Below are positions 17,060 to 26,854 of a stretch of DNA of 64,000 nt, piece by piece (within the stretch, counting starts at the first letter, position 1; every line of letters begins with the position of its first letter). The DNA comes from JANPJV01 sp031425695 (GTDB lineage: Bacteria > Pseudomonadota > Gammaproteobacteria > Xanthomonadales > SZUA-5): NCBI GenBank assembly GCA_031425695.1, contig JANPJV010000010.1:52222-116221 (forward strand), in the 5' to 3' direction. The position numbers were made by a program, and so were the translations under genes. The notes under the pieces were generated by a model. The model did no database searches. It saw nothing but the letters and a program-made list of their open reading frames with translations, and had not been told where the DNA came from.

Positions 17060-18106
17060 ATGTTGCGCTCGTCTCTGCTGCTCGCCGCCGCCCTTACGCT
17101 GGCGGCCTGCTCCCACGGTACGGCTACCGTCAGCGCCGACGCCGAAAGGCTGGTCCCGGTCAGCGTCGTGGCCACCGAGGCTGGCCCCGCCGCGCCGGCC
17201 ATCCGCACCAGCGCGATGCTCATCCACAAGGACGAGGTGCGCCTCGCCTTCAAAATCGGCGGCGTGATTGCGCGCATCGCGGTCGACGAGGGCGGTGCCG
17301 TCACCAAGGGACAGGTGCTGGCTGAGCTCGAGCTCGCCGAGGTCGGCTCCCAGGTCGAGCAGAGCCGGCAGATGCTGGTCAAGGCCGAGCGCGACCTCAA
17401 GCGCGGTGAGCGCCTGCATGCCGAGCAGGTGATCGCCCTCGAGCAATTGCAGGACCTGCGCACGCAGCGCGACATGGCCGCCCAGGCGCTCAAAGGGACC
17501 AGCTTCAACCGCGAGTACGCCGTGATCACCGCGCCGAGCGATGGCGTGGTACTGCGCAAGCTTGCCGAGGCACGCGAAACGGTCGCGCCTGGCGCGCCGG
17601 TGCTGGTGCTTGGCAATGCCGACAGCGGATTCGTGTTGAAAGCCAGCCTGGCCGACCGCGATGTCGTCCAGCTCGGGCTGGGCGATCGCGCCGACGTGCG
17701 CTTCGACGCCTTTCCGGGCGAGCAACTCGTCGCAAGCGTGACGCGCCTGCCGGCCGCCGCCGACGCGCGAACTGGCATGTTCGATGTCGAGCTCAGCGTC
17801 GAGGGCGAGTTTCCGCGAGCGAAGAGTGGGCTGGTCGGACGCATTGCGCTGGTCCCTGCCGCTGCCGGCGCCAACCAGCTGAGCTACGTGCCGATCACTG
17901 CGATTCTCGAAGGCGACCGCGACCGCGCCACCGTCTTCGTGTTCACCCGCGCCTCCGAAACCGTCCACCGCCGCCCGGTCGAAGTCGCCTTCATCGACGG
18001 CGACCGCGTCGCCTTGACCGCCGGCCTCGACGTCGGCACCGAGGTCGTCACTGACGGCGCGGCCTATGTCGAGGATGGAAAGAAAGTGCGGCTGTCCAAG
18101 CGCTGA
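17060..18106 (+). CDS. RND efflux periplasmic adaptor (lipoprotein)
   Basis: 348 residues. Membrane-fusion protein joining the RND pump to the outer channel. The start is ATG at 17060 with AAGGAG six bases upstream; an earlier ATG at 17045 would put the Shine-Dalgarno sequence inside the gene. The signal peptide ends in a lipobox (LAAC, Cys17), so it is anchored to the inner membrane by lipid. The HlyD/MexA layout is present: lipoyl-type half (GGVIARIAVDEGGAVTKGQ), a short coiled coil, second lipoyl half (ITAPSDGVVLRKLAEARETV), beta-barrel and membrane-proximal domains. The RND gene follows after a family D hairpin. Confidence 0.93.
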   Translation: MLRSSLLLAAALTLAACSHGTATVSADAERLVPVSVVATEAGPAAPAIRTSAMLIHKDEVRLAFKIGGVIARIAVDEGGAVTKGQVLAELELAEVGSQVEQSRQMLVKAERDLKRGERLHAEQVIALEQLQDLRTQRDMAAQALKGTSFNREYAVITAPSDGVVLRKLAEARETVAPGAPVLVLGNADSGFVLKASLADRDVVQLGLGDRADVRFDAFPGEQLVASVTRLPAAADARTGMFDVELSVEGEFPRAKSGLVGRIALVPAAAGANQLSYVPITAILEGDRDRATVFVFTRASETVHRRPVEVAFIDGDRVALTAGLDVGTEVVTDGAAYVEDGKKVRLSKR

Positions 18107-18124
18107 CGCTTCGATTCGGCTTCT

Positions 18125-18250
18125 CATTTTCGACGCAAATGAACGCAAAGGGAGCAAAGGGACGCAAAGAGAGCTCAGCGAAAGTCCATTCGTTTTTTGG
18201 CCTTCTTTGCGCCCCCTTGCCTCCTTTGCGTTCCTTTGCGTCAAAAAAAT
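18125..18250. repeat. Family D inverted repeat between adaptor and RND genes
   Basis: Left arm is a run of GACGCAAAGG-like units (18127-18172), right arm a run of CCTTTGCG-like units (18205-18246), ending in a row of T/A. It lies inside an apparent operon, so if the genes are cotranscribed it would fold in the mRNA between them and could set adaptor-to-pump ratios. Confidence 0.8.
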
Positions 18251-18291
18251 AAACACCTCCTACGCCAGCGACACCACCAGAGAACCCCGCC

Positions 18292-21200
18292 ATGAAGTGG
18301 CTCGAATTTCCGATCAAGCGGTACCCCTTCACCCTGGTGGTGTTCTTCGGGCTGATCGCAATGGGGGCGTATGCGTTTCAGAGCATTGCGCGCTCGGAGG
18401 ATCCGTATTTTCCGATTCCGGCGTTCGTCGTGGCGGTGGTGTTGCCGGGTGGTGATCCGGTAGAGATGGAGCGGCTGGTCGCCAAGCCGATCGAGGACCG
18501 GCTGGCGGAGCTCGACGACATCAAGAAGATCGAGTCGACCTCGGCTGACGGTCTCGCCGTGATCGTCCCCGAGTTCATTGCCGGCGTCGATGTCGACCGC
18601 AAGTATGAGGAGATCGTGCGCGAAGTGAATGCGCTGCGGCCGGACCTGCCGGCGGAAATTGCGCAGCTCGAGATCCGCAAGATCAATCCTGGGCTGGTCA
18701 ACATCGTCCAGCTCGCGCTGGTCAGCGAGGACGCGCCTTATAACGAGCTCGAAAGCCATGCGCGCGAGCTGAAGGACCTGTTGAAGACGCTGCCGGGCAT
18801 TCGCACGAGCGAATCCTGGGCCTTCCCCACCCGGGAATTGCGGGTCGCAGTCGATCTCAAGCGGCTTTCTGAGCTGCGCCTTACGCCGGGCCAGGTGCTG
18901 CAGGCAATCCAGAGCGACAACGCCAACATTCCCGCCGGCAGCATCGATGTCGGTGCGCGCAGTTTTTCATTGAAGACCTCGGGTGCGTACACCTCGCTCG
19001 ACCAGGTACGTGCGACCGTGGTCAGCTCCAGCGACGGTCGCACCGTGCGCGTTCATGACATTGCCACGGTGGAATGGGATACCAGTGAGCAGCGTTATCT
19101 TGGCCGTTTCTCTGGCAAGCGCGCGGTGTTCGTGACCGCCAACCAGAAGGACGGCGTCAACATCTTCGAGATGCAGAAGCGCATCGACGCCGCCGTCGAT
19201 CGCTTCGAGGCCGGACTGCCGGCGCGGGTCAAGCTCGAGCGCGGCTTTTCGCAGAGCGAGAACGTCGCCAATCGCCTCGACCGGCTGGGTTTCGACTTCG
19301 GCCTCGCCATCGCGCTGGTCGCGCTGACGCTGTTGCCGCTGGGGCTGCGCGCCGCGAGCCTGGTGATGATCTCGATCCCGCTCTCGCTGGCGATTGGCCT
19401 CGCCGGTCTCTACGCGATCGGGTTTTCCCTTAATCAGTTGTCGATTGCCGGCTTCGTGGTCGCCCTTGGCCTTTTGGTCGACGACTCGATCGTGGTGGTC
19501 GAGAACATTGCGCGCTTCCTGCGCATGGGCCACAGCCGCGAGGAAGCTGCAGTGCTGGCGACGCGCCAGATCTTCGTCGCCATTCTGGGCTGCACGGGTG
19601 CGCTGATCTTCGCCTTCCTGCCGTTGCTCGCCTTGCCGGGCACCGCCGGGCAGTTCATCCGCGTGCTGCCGACCGCGGTGGTGTTCACTGTGCTGGCCTC
19701 GCTCCTGGTCGCGGTCACCATCATTCCCTTCCTGGCCAGCCGCGTGCTGTCGCGCCACGAGCACCCGGAAGGCAATCGCCTTTTGCAGGCGGTGATGAAA
19801 GGCATCCACAAGGTCTACAGCCCGCTGCTGCACTTCGCGCTCGCGCGTCCCAAGACCACCTTGCTCGGTGCCATGGGCCTGTTCGTGCTCTCGCTCGGCC
19901 TGGTGCCGGTGGTGGGCTTCAGCCTGTTCCCGAAGGCGGACACGCCGCAATTCCTGGTGACCGTGGCGGCGCCCAACGGTGCGTCGTTGTCTGAAACGGA
20001 CCGCGCGCTGCGCTTCGTGGAAGAAGAGCTAGCCAAAGCCGAGGAAATAGATTTCTGGTACTCCAACCTCGGCAAGGGCAACCCCAAGATCTATTACAAC
20101 GTGATCCCGCAGGAGCAGAGCTCGAACATTGCCGAGGTCTTCGCTCAGGTCAAGAAGTATCACCCGGACGAAACGCCAGCCTTCCTCGACCGCATGCGCG
20201 AACGCTTTCGCGAATATCCGAACGCGCGCATCGTCATCAAGGAATTCGAAAACGGCCCGCCGATCGACGCGCCGATCGCGATCCGCATCCGCGGCAGCAA
20301 TCTCGATGTGCTGAAACGGCTGGCGGGTGATGTCGAGAAGCTGATCAAGGAGACCCCCGGCACGCGCGATGTCGACAATCCGCTGCGCCTCGACCGGACC
20401 GACCTCAAGCTCAAGCTCGACGCGGAGAAGGCGGCGATGCTCGGGGTGCCCAGCATCGACTTCGATCGCGCGGTGCGCCTCGCGGTCAGCGGCGTGCCGG
20501 CGGGCGAGTACCGCGACAGCGATGGCGAAAGCTACGACATCGTCGTGCGCACGCCGATTGGTGGCCGCCCGACGCTCGAACAATTGGAGCAGGTGCGCGT
20601 GCCGTCCCTGTCCGGCGCTTTGCTGCCGGCGGCGCAACTGGCCAAGCTCGAGTTCGACCGCTCGCCGCCACAGATCCAGCGCTTCAACCGCGAGCGCACG
20701 GTGATGCTGACCGCATTCACGCAGACTGGGTTCAACACCGACAAGCTCACCAACGAAGTGCTCGCCAAGCTGGAAGCAATGGACTGGCCGCGCGGCTATC
20801 GCTACCAGGCCGCGGGTGAAGTGGAGAGCCGCGCCGAAAGCTTCCAGGGCCTGGGTGCGGCGACGCTGGTTGCGGTGTTCGGCATCCTCGCCGTGCTGGT
20901 GCTGGAATTCGGCAGTTTCCGCTCGACCCTGATCGTCGCGGGCGTGATCCCGCTCGGCGTGCTCGGTGGGCTGATGGCGCTGTTCCTGACCGGTTACAGC
21001 CTGTCGTTCACCGCCCTGATCGGTTTCATCGCGCTGATCGGCATCGAGATCAAGAACTCGATCCTGCTGGTCGACTTCACCAACCAGTTGCGGATGGAAG
21101 GCATGCCGCTCGACGAGGCCATCGAGAAGGCTGGCGAGATCCGCTTCCTGCCGATCCTGCTGACCAGCGCCACTGCGATCGGCGGCCTGCTGCCGCTGGC

Positions 21201-21378
21201 CATGCAACAGGTCGGCATGTATTCGCCGATGGCTTGGGTGATTATCGGCGGCATGATCTCCTCGACCCTGCTCGCGCGCCTGGTCACGCCGGTCATGTAC
21301 AAGTTGCTGCCGCCGAAGCTCGAGCCGAGCTTCTGCGAGTCGGCGAGCGTGGCGGCGCCGGTGGCCGCGCTGGCTTGA
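18292..21378 (+). CDS. RND-family efflux transporter permease
   Basis: 1028 residues, full length for an AcrB/MexB-type proton-driven inner-membrane pump. Twelve membrane segments with two large periplasmic loops; the proton-relay acidic pair is seen in segment 4 (GLLVDDSIVVVENI, about residue 397) and the family motif GIEIKNSILLVDF in the second half. The N-terminus (MKWLEFPIKRYPFTLVV) and porter region resemble multidrug pumps rather than CusA-type metal exporters. Encoded with its own channel and adaptor; substrate unknown. Confidence 0.94.
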   Translation: MKWLEFPIKRYPFTLVVFFGLIAMGAYAFQSIARSEDPYFPIPAFVVAVVLPGGDPVEMERLVAKPIEDRLAELDDIKKIESTSADGLAVIVPEFIAGVDVDRKYEEIVREVNALRPDLPAEIAQLEIRKINPGLVNIVQLALVSEDAPYNELESHARELKDLLKTLPGIRTSESWAFPTRELRVAVDLKRLSELRLTPGQVLQAIQSDNANIPAGSIDVGARSFSLKTSGAYTSLDQVRATVVSSSDGRTVRVHDIATVEWDTSEQRYLGRFSGKRAVFVTANQKDGVNIFEMQKRIDAAVDRFEAGLPARVKLERGFSQSENVANRLDRLGFDFGLAIALVALTLLPLGLRAASLVMISIPLSLAIGLAGLYAIGFSLNQLSIAGFVVALGLLVDDSIVVVENIARFLRMGHSREEAAVLATRQIFVAILGCTGALIFAFLPLLALPGTAGQFIRVLPTAVVFTVLASLLVAVTIIPFLASRVLSRHEHPEGNRLLQAVMKGIHKVYSPLLHFALARPKTTLLGAMGLFVLSLGLVPVVGFSLFPKADTPQFLVTVAAPNGASLSETDRALRFVEEELAKAEEIDFWYSNLGKGNPKIYYNVIPQEQSSNIAEVFAQVKKYHPDETPAFLDRMRERFREYPNARIVIKEFENGPPIDAPIAIRIRGSNLDVLKRLAGDVEKLIKETPGTRDVDNPLRLDRTDLKLKLDAEKAAMLGVPSIDFDRAVRLAVSGVPAGEYRDSDGESYDIVVRTPIGGRPTLEQLEQVRVPSLSGALLPAAQLAKLEFDRSPPQIQRFNRERTVMLTAFTQTGFNTDKLTNEVLAKLEAMDWPRGYRYQAAGEVESRAESFQGLGAATLVAVFGILAVLVLEFGSFRSTLIVAGVIPLGVLGGLMALFLTGYSLSFTALIGFIALIGIEIKNSILLVDFTNQLRMEGMPLDEAIEKAGEIRFLPILLTSATAIGGLLPLAMQQVGMYSPMAWVIIGGMISSTLLARLVTPVMYKLLPPKLEPSFCESASVAAPVAALA

Positions 21379-21380
21379 AG

Positions 21381-21490
21381 GCTTGCGTGGCTTCGGACCT
21401 TGTCCGAACGCTCTTGACCGGGACAGGTTTGGCAAAGTTTTATTGCCTGGTGGCTAAAGCGTCCGGACAAGGTCCGGACCCACGCAAAGC
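21381..21490. repeat. Family A inverted repeat after the RND gene
   Basis: Left arm GCTTGCGTGG plus TTCGGACCTTGTCCGAACGC (slightly diverged) and right arm GCGTCCGGACAAGGTCCGGA plus CCCACGCAAAGC, loop about 30 bases. It starts three bases after the RND stop and is followed by the TonB receptor promoter region, as expected of a terminator-like element. Confidence 0.88.
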
Positions 21491-21654
21491 AACTTGACCG
21501 GGCTGGATGCCGACGATCGATGCGCAATCCCCCGCCAAAGGTCACGACTCGTCATTTTCTTGTTTACAAACTGTTTACTAGACGTTAAAAAGCTGCGGTT
21601 CGCCGGTCCCTGAGGCGCGCACCCACTTTTTTGACTCCTCTGGAGAGCAGCTTG
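21491..21654 (+). promoter_or_regulatory. Upstream region of the TonB-dependent receptor
   Basis: AT-richer stretch with a direct repeat TGTTTAC (21561-21567 and 21572-21578, 11-base period), a possible TTTACA -35 (21563-21568) and a TTAAAA box 16 bases on, then GGAG nine bases before the ATG. The direct repeat could bind a regulator. The promoter assignment is weak. Confidence 0.35.
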
Positions 21655-24501
21655 ATGAAAACCAGAAAAAATCCCCTTGCGGCCGGCATTCGCCACGCCC
21701 TGATCGCCGGCTGCGTGATCGCCGCACCCCTTGGCATGCCGGCGTTTGCCCAGGATGCAGACGAAGCGACGGTGAAGCTCGACCGCGTCGAGGTTACCGG
21801 TTCGCGCATTCGCCGTGTCGACGCGGAGACCGCCAGCCCGGTGTTCGTGATCGACCGCTCCGGGCTCGAGCGTTCGGGCGCGGTCACCGTCGGTGACCTG
21901 ATCCAGGAAATCCCGGCGATCGCCGGTGCCGCGACCAACCCGTCGGTCAACAACGGCGGTGGCGATGGCGCCTCGACGGTGTCGCTGCGCGGTCTCGGTG
22001 AAGACCGCACGCTGCTGTTGCTCAACGGCCGCCGCATGGTGACCCAGGACATCAACACGATTCCGGTGGCGATGATCGAGCGTATCGAAGTGCTGAAAGA
22101 TGGCGCTTCGGCGATCTACGGTTCCGACGCCATCGGCGGCGTGGTCAACTTCATTACGCGCAAGGATTTCGACGGCGCGCAGTCGGACGTGAACTACGGC
22201 ATTGCGGGCGAAGAAGACGGCGAGCGCATCGGCACCTCGGCCACTTTCGGCATGACCGGTGAGCGCGGCCACGCGATCATCTCGATGAACTACAACGAGC
22301 AGAAGCCCGTGCTCGCCGCTGATCGCGACTTTTCTGCTTTCGCGCTGTATCTGTCGTCGGGTGTCGTCAGCCGTGCGGGCTCCTCGTCGACGCCGCGCGG
22401 CCGCTACTCGCTGCCGGGCAGCGTCGCCACCGCCAATGGCCTCGGCTCATGTATCGGCGGCAATGGCTTCGCCAATGTCACCCGCATTGAAGGTCGTCCG
22501 GGTACTGCCCCGGGCGATTTTCGCTGCTACGTTGGCGGCGAGACCGATTCGTTCAACTATCAGGCGGCCGGCAATGTCGTGCTGACCCCGCAGGAGCGCT
22601 ATGGCGTCGCCTTCTCCGGCACCTATGAGCTGGTCGAAGGCCTGGAAGCTTTCATCGACGTGCATACGCAGAACACGACCTCGGCCGGCATCATCGCGCC
22701 GCTGCCGTTCTTCTCCGATTTCGACGGCATCGCGCTGTCCGGCCAGAGCATCTACAACCCGTTCCGCACCACCATCAATGGCCGTTACCGCATCCTCGGC
22801 CTCGGCAATCGTAGCTATAGCTACGAAACCGACATGCAGGAGATCACCTCCGGCCTGCAGGGTGATATCGGAGAGAGCAGCTGGCGTTGGAATGCCGGCT
22901 TCACCTACGGCAAGATCGCCCAGGAAAACCAGGACGCCGGCTACATCGATTACGGCCGCCTGGGGCAGGCCCTCGGACCGTCCTTCATCCAGAACGGTGT
23001 CGCCCGTTGCGGCACGCTGGCCGCCCCAATTGCGGGCTGTACGCCGATCAACTTCTTCAACCAGCCAGATCCGGCGACGGCGGAAGGCCAGGCACAGATT
23101 GCCGCGCTCGAAGCGCTTGCGCTGCCGGTGCGCGACAACACCGATACGTCGCTGCGCAATTTCACCATCAACTTCGACGGCGATCTATTCGACCTGCCGG
23201 CCGGCACCATGAGCGCGGCCTTCGGCGCCGAGTACCGCAAGCAGAGCCTGGTGTTCTCGCCTGATGCGATCAAGTTCATCAATTCCGAGCCCTTCGGTTG
23301 CGGCATCAGTTCCGAGGCCTGCGCCGATCCGACCCGCGGCGATACCACCACCAAGGAAATCTACGGCGAGCTGTACATCCCGATCATCGATGACGCCCCG
23401 TGGGCGGACAGCCTGGCGGTGACGCTCGGCTCGCGCTGGTCCGACTATGACTCCTTCGGCGATACCACCAACAGCAAGATCGGTATCGAATGGCGCGTGA
23501 TGGAAGACTTCCTGTTCCGCACCACCTACGCCGAAGTGTTCCGTGCGCCGACGATCAATGACCTGTTCCAGGGCGCGCGCATCACCAACCCGGTGTATTC
23601 CGATCCGTGTAATGGCCAGCCGCTGTCGTGCGTCGGCCTGCCCAATCGTCCAGGCGTGACCTTCAGCCAGGGTCTCGGCCAGACCAATGCGCTGCTCGGT
23701 GGTAATCCAGACTTGCGGCCGGAGACCGGCGACGTGTTCACCTGGGGCTTCGTCTATTCCCCGGGCTGGCTGGAAGGATTCTCGACCACGGTCGACGTGT
23801 GGCGCGTGGATCTCACGGACACCATCCAGACGCTCGGCACGCAGCCGATCCTGAACGAGTGCTTCGAAAGCGGCGGAACGTCGCCGCTGTGCGACCTGTT
23901 CACGCGTAATCCGACCACGGGCGATGTCTTCCTGGTGTCCGACCTGACCCAGAACGTTGGCAACACCAAGACCAACGGTGTCGACGTCGGCTTCCGCTAC
24001 ACCATGGATACCGAGTGGGGCCGGTTCCGCACCAGCATCGACAGCACCTACATCGATAGTTTCCAAACCGACGGGGTGGAAAACGCCGGTACCTTCCTGC
24101 CGTCGTCCAAGGGTGGGCTCGGCAACTACAGCCGCTGGCGCAGCCTGGCTGCTCTCAGCTGGAATCTGAACAACTTCGAAGCCCAGTGGACCATGCGCTA
24201 CATCGATGGCTTCCAGGTCGGCAGCTTCAGCTCCGATGGCGATTGCGCTGACAACGGCGGTCGTGGCACGGTCGGCGACGAAGGTTGCGTGTTCTTCCGC
24301 GGCGCGGTCACGTACCACAATTTCCAGGTCGGATATTCCCTGCCGGAATGGAAGACCAAGGTGCAGTTCGGCATCGACAACGCTTTCGACAAGCAGCCGC
24401 CGGTCCTGTACCAGAACAACTCGCTCAACGGCAACATCGACGAGCGCACGCATGATCCGGTCGGCCGCTACTTCTGGATGAATGCGACGGTCACGTTCTG
24501 A
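21655..24501 (+). CDS. TonB-dependent outer membrane receptor
   Basis: 948 residues. A plug domain follows a signal peptide (MKTRKNPLAAGIRHALIAG, cleavage near AFAQD): the TonB-box region reads VKLDRVEVTGSRI and the plug carries VSLRGLGEDRTLLLLNGRRM and EVLKDGASAIYGSDAIGGVVN. The rest is a 22-strand barrel; the chain ends with phenylalanine (MNATVTF), the BAM-recognition ending of outer membrane proteins. Start has GGAG nine bases upstream. It has no TonB, ExbBD or siderophore gene nearby; neighbours are a TPR-sulfotransferase and a TPR-hydroxylase, suggesting import or handling of a modified peptide or glycan rather than iron. Substrate unknown. A strong terminator follows. Confidence 0.95.
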   Translation: MKTRKNPLAAGIRHALIAGCVIAAPLGMPAFAQDADEATVKLDRVEVTGSRIRRVDAETASPVFVIDRSGLERSGAVTVGDLIQEIPAIAGAATNPSVNNGGGDGASTVSLRGLGEDRTLLLLNGRRMVTQDINTIPVAMIERIEVLKDGASAIYGSDAIGGVVNFITRKDFDGAQSDVNYGIAGEEDGERIGTSATFGMTGERGHAIISMNYNEQKPVLAADRDFSAFALYLSSGVVSRAGSSSTPRGRYSLPGSVATANGLGSCIGGNGFANVTRIEGRPGTAPGDFRCYVGGETDSFNYQAAGNVVLTPQERYGVAFSGTYELVEGLEAFIDVHTQNTTSAGIIAPLPFFSDFDGIALSGQSIYNPFRTTINGRYRILGLGNRSYSYETDMQEITSGLQGDIGESSWRWNAGFTYGKIAQENQDAGYIDYGRLGQALGPSFIQNGVARCGTLAAPIAGCTPINFFNQPDPATAEGQAQIAALEALALPVRDNTDTSLRNFTINFDGDLFDLPAGTMSAAFGAEYRKQSLVFSPDAIKFINSEPFGCGISSEACADPTRGDTTTKEIYGELYIPIIDDAPWADSLAVTLGSRWSDYDSFGDTTNSKIGIEWRVMEDFLFRTTYAEVFRAPTINDLFQGARITNPVYSDPCNGQPLSCVGLPNRPGVTFSQGLGQTNALLGGNPDLRPETGDVFTWGFVYSPGWLEGFSTTVDVWRVDLTDTIQTLGTQPILNECFESGGTSPLCDLFTRNPTTGDVFLVSDLTQNVGNTKTNGVDVGFRYTMDTEWGRFRTSIDSTYIDSFQTDGVENAGTFLPSSKGGLGNYSRWRSLAALSWNLNNFEAQWTMRYIDGFQVGSFSSDGDCADNGGRGTVGDEGCVFFRGAVTYHNFQVGYSLPEWKTKVQFGIDNAFDKQPPVLYQNNSLNGNIDERTHDPVGRYFWMNATVTF

Positions 24502-24526
24502 TCGTAGTTTGACTGGCTGTCATCGA

Positions 24527-24558
24527 AACCGCGCGGAGCGATCCGCGCGGTTTTTTTT
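24527..24558 (+). terminator. Intrinsic terminator of the TonB-dependent receptor gene
   Basis: Eleven-base-pair perfect stem (AACCGCGCGGA paired with TCCGCGCGGTT) closed by a GCGA tetraloop of the stable GNRA type, followed by a run of T. Begins 25 bases after the receptor stop codon. The clearest rho-independent terminator in the window; most other gene ends carry repeat hairpins instead. Confidence 0.93.
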
Positions 24559-24625
24559 AACTCGCTTTGCGCTGGCGCGCAAAGCGGGGTAAAGCAGACG
24601 TTCGAGACTCGTGGCCAGTTGCTTC

Positions 24626-24915
24626 ACGGGGGTCCGGACCTTGTCCGGACGCTTTGGACTCGTGGGTCCGGACCTTGTCCGGACGCTTTGGACTCATGGG
24701 TCCGGACCTTGTCCGGACGCTTTTGCACTCGTGGGTCCAGACCTTGTGCGGACGCTTTTGCACTCGTGGGTCCGGACCTTGTCCGGACGCTTTTGCACTC
24801 ATGGGTCCGGACCTTGTCCAGGACGCTTTTGCACTCGTGGGTCCGGACCTTGTCCGGACGCTCTGCCTAGATCTTGGATGCTGGAACCAAAAGCGGCCGT
24901 ACAAAGTCCGGACCG
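24626..24915. repeat. Family A tandem array, seven left arms plus one decayed right arm
   Basis: Seven head-to-tail units with cores (GTCCGGACC) beginning at 24632, 24666, 24700, 24735, 24770, 24805 and 24841, so periods are 34-36 bases. Units differ by a few substitutions (copy 4 has GTCCAGACCTTGTGCGG; copy 6 has one extra base). A single decayed right arm (ACAAAGTCCGGACC, about 24900) closes it. It lies in the 421-base gene-free gap (24502-24922) between the convergent receptor and sulfotransferase genes. All six frames are open, so long spurious ORFs cross it. Confidence 0.95.
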
Positions 24916-24922
24916 ACAGAAG

Positions 24923-26737
24923 CTACTCCGCGTACCCCAAGCGCTCGATCCACGGCTGCAGCGCCTCGAGCGGTGCGCCCTCGAACCACTCCCGATAGCG
25001 CTGCCAGCGCCCGACGGCACGCTGGTTTACCGGGCGCACGACCTGGGCGTAGCTCGGCGTGCTGATGGCGCCGCGCGCCCTGGCGTGTTCAGTGAAGCTG
25101 GCGAGCGAGTCGTCCCAGCTCAATCCCAGGAATCCGAACAACGTCTTGCCGACGCTGGGCACGTCGCTGACCAGGTCTTCGTAGCGCACGACGTGGATCG
25201 GCAATCCGAGGCGACCGGCATGCGCGTGGTGATGCGCCATCACCCGCGCATACATGCGCGCGGTGCTGGCCAGTGTCTCGAAGCTGATCGCAAAGGCCGG
25301 CGACTTGAAGTTCTGCATGTAGCAACTGAGCACGACATCGCACGGATGCCGTAGCGCGAGCAGCACCTGGGCCTGCGGAAACAGGCTCGCCACCAGCGGC
25401 AGCCGCACCAGGTTGAGCGGATTCTTGTCGACCGCCCGGCGCTCGTTGAGCCGTGGCAAGACCCGGCGGACCTCGCTGAAGTAGAGCTGCCGAAGCTCAC
25501 CGGCGCGGCGCGCGTCCATGCGCTCGAGCGCTTCCGGGTACATGGGCTCACCCAGGTTCACCTGGGCGACGAGGCGCTGCAGGAAGGGTTGTTCGTCGAA
25601 AGACGCAAGGGCCGGGTGCGCATCCAGAAGTTGCTCGAGCAGGGTAGTTCCAGAGCGCGGGAAACCGACCAGGAACACCGGGTCGAGCGGCTCGTCTTCA
25701 ACCCGGTCAAGCGCCGGTCGAGCGATCTCCGGCACGGGCGCATCGAGCACGGCGAGGAGGCCGTCGGCATGTGGCAGCGCCGCATGCGTGGCGGTGACCT
25801 GGGCATGCCGTTCGGCGTGGCCGTTGGCAAAGGCCTGCATCGCCGCCGGGATGTCTCCCAGCGCATCGCGGCAGCGTCCGAGCTTGAGCCAGAGATCGCC
25901 GCGCAGGGCTGCATCCTGCAACGGGCGCTGGAGCAATTCCTCGAGTCGCTCGCGCGCTCGCCCATGCTGGTCACGACGGCTGGCGAGCTGCGCCTCGAGC
26001 TCGAGGAACAACTCGAGCTGGCGCGGATTCATCTGTTCACGCACCCCTGCGAGCGTGTTCGCCAGGGCCTCGGATGGCTCGAGTCGATTGCAGCGTTCGT
26101 GCACAGCGGCGAGTCCGAGGAGCGCGTCACGGTGCTCGATCGCGCCCGCGGGCACACGCTCGAAACACGCCCGCGCATCCTCGAACAGTCCGAGCTGCAA
26201 CAGCAGGTTGCCGGCGTCCACCTGCAACGCCGGGGTCAGCGCGCCGGCACGCAATGCATCGATTGCGTCGCCCGCGGCGACGTACTCGTCGAGCATCACC
26301 AGCGCGCGCGCGCGCAGCATCTGGAACTCGGGATCCTCGGGAAAGAAGCGCAATGCCCGCTCGACATGCGTGAGCGCCGGTCGCGGCTGCGCATGGGCAA
26401 GCAGACTGCGCGCGAGTGCGTAGTGCAACTCAGCGCCACTGCCGCCGATTTCCAATGCGCGCTGCAGCGGCGCCAGCGCCTCGCGTTCGCGCCCCAGCTC
26501 ACATAGGCAATTGCCGAGATTGCTCCAGTGCTCCGAGACTGCCGGCTGCAGTCGCGTCAGTTCCTCGTAGCAGGGCAATGCCTCGCTGGCGCGCTGCTGA
26601 CCACTCAGCGCGAGTGCCAGCAGCGACAACCAAGCCGGGTCATCGGGCGCGTGCGCCAGTGCCTGGCGGGCGAGTCGCTCGCACTCGGTGGGCTGGTCAC
26701 GCCCAAGCGCGGCCAGCGCAGAATTGAGGGTCGGCAT
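24923..26737 (-). CDS. TPR-repeat sulfotransferase family protein
   Basis: 604 residues. The N-terminal half (about 1-330) is a solenoid of TPR-like helical repeats (LGNCLCELGREREALAPLQR and similar). The C-terminal half is a sulfotransferase fold: the PAPS-binding P-loop GFPRSGTTLLEQ (residues 358-369) and the 3'-phosphate segment LALRHPCDVVLS, with LPIHVVRYEDLV following. Such TPR-sulfotransferases are predicted to transfer sulfate from PAPS to protein or small-molecule hydroxyls; the activity is inferred from the fold. Start ATG at 26737 has only a weak ribosome site. It is divergent from a second TPR gene, the hydroxylase, and converges on the TonB receptor. Confidence 0.9.
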   Translation of the reverse strand: MPTLNSALAALGRDQPTECERLARQALAHAPDDPAWLSLLALALSGQQRASEALPCYEELTRLQPAVSEHWSNLGNCLCELGREREALAPLQRALEIGGSGAELHYALARSLLAHAQPRPALTHVERALRFFPEDPEFQMLRARALVMLDEYVAAGDAIDALRAGALTPALQVDAGNLLLQLGLFEDARACFERVPAGAIEHRDALLGLAAVHERCNRLEPSEALANTLAGVREQMNPRQLELFLELEAQLASRRDQHGRARERLEELLQRPLQDAALRGDLWLKLGRCRDALGDIPAAMQAFANGHAERHAQVTATHAALPHADGLLAVLDAPVPEIARPALDRVEDEPLDPVFLVGFPRSGTTLLEQLLDAHPALASFDEQPFLQRLVAQVNLGEPMYPEALERMDARRAGELRQLYFSEVRRVLPRLNERRAVDKNPLNLVRLPLVASLFPQAQVLLALRHPCDVVLSCYMQNFKSPAFAISFETLASTARMYARVMAHHHAHAGRLGLPIHVVRYEDLVSDVPSVGKTLFGFLGLSWDDSLASFTEHARARGAISTPSYAQVVRPVNQRAVGRWQRYREWFEGAPLEALQPWIERLGYAE

Positions 26738-26854
26738 CGAAACGGCGCGTGACAAGAACGGAGCTCCGGGAATTTTCGCGCATGCTACCCGCACCGAATC
26801 GCTTTCCCCGCGAAGCGAAGCGCTTTTCCCTCGAAGCGAACCCGCCCGACACCG

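Noticed and set aside
20029..21435. 468-codon minus-strand frame opposite the RND pump gene
   Set aside because: Antisense shadow; the plus-strand product has full RND motifs and this frame has Gln/His/Arg-rich low-complexity content.
24626..24870. CRISPR array
   Set aside because: Units repeat every 34-36 bases with no unique spacers between them; the whole unit is the repeat, it is internally palindromic, and no cas gene is near.
24567..25354. Two overlapping reading frames of 143 and 247 codons across the tandem array
   Set aside because: They exist only because family A has no stop in any frame; codon use differs from neighbours and the second runs antisense into the sulfotransferase gene.
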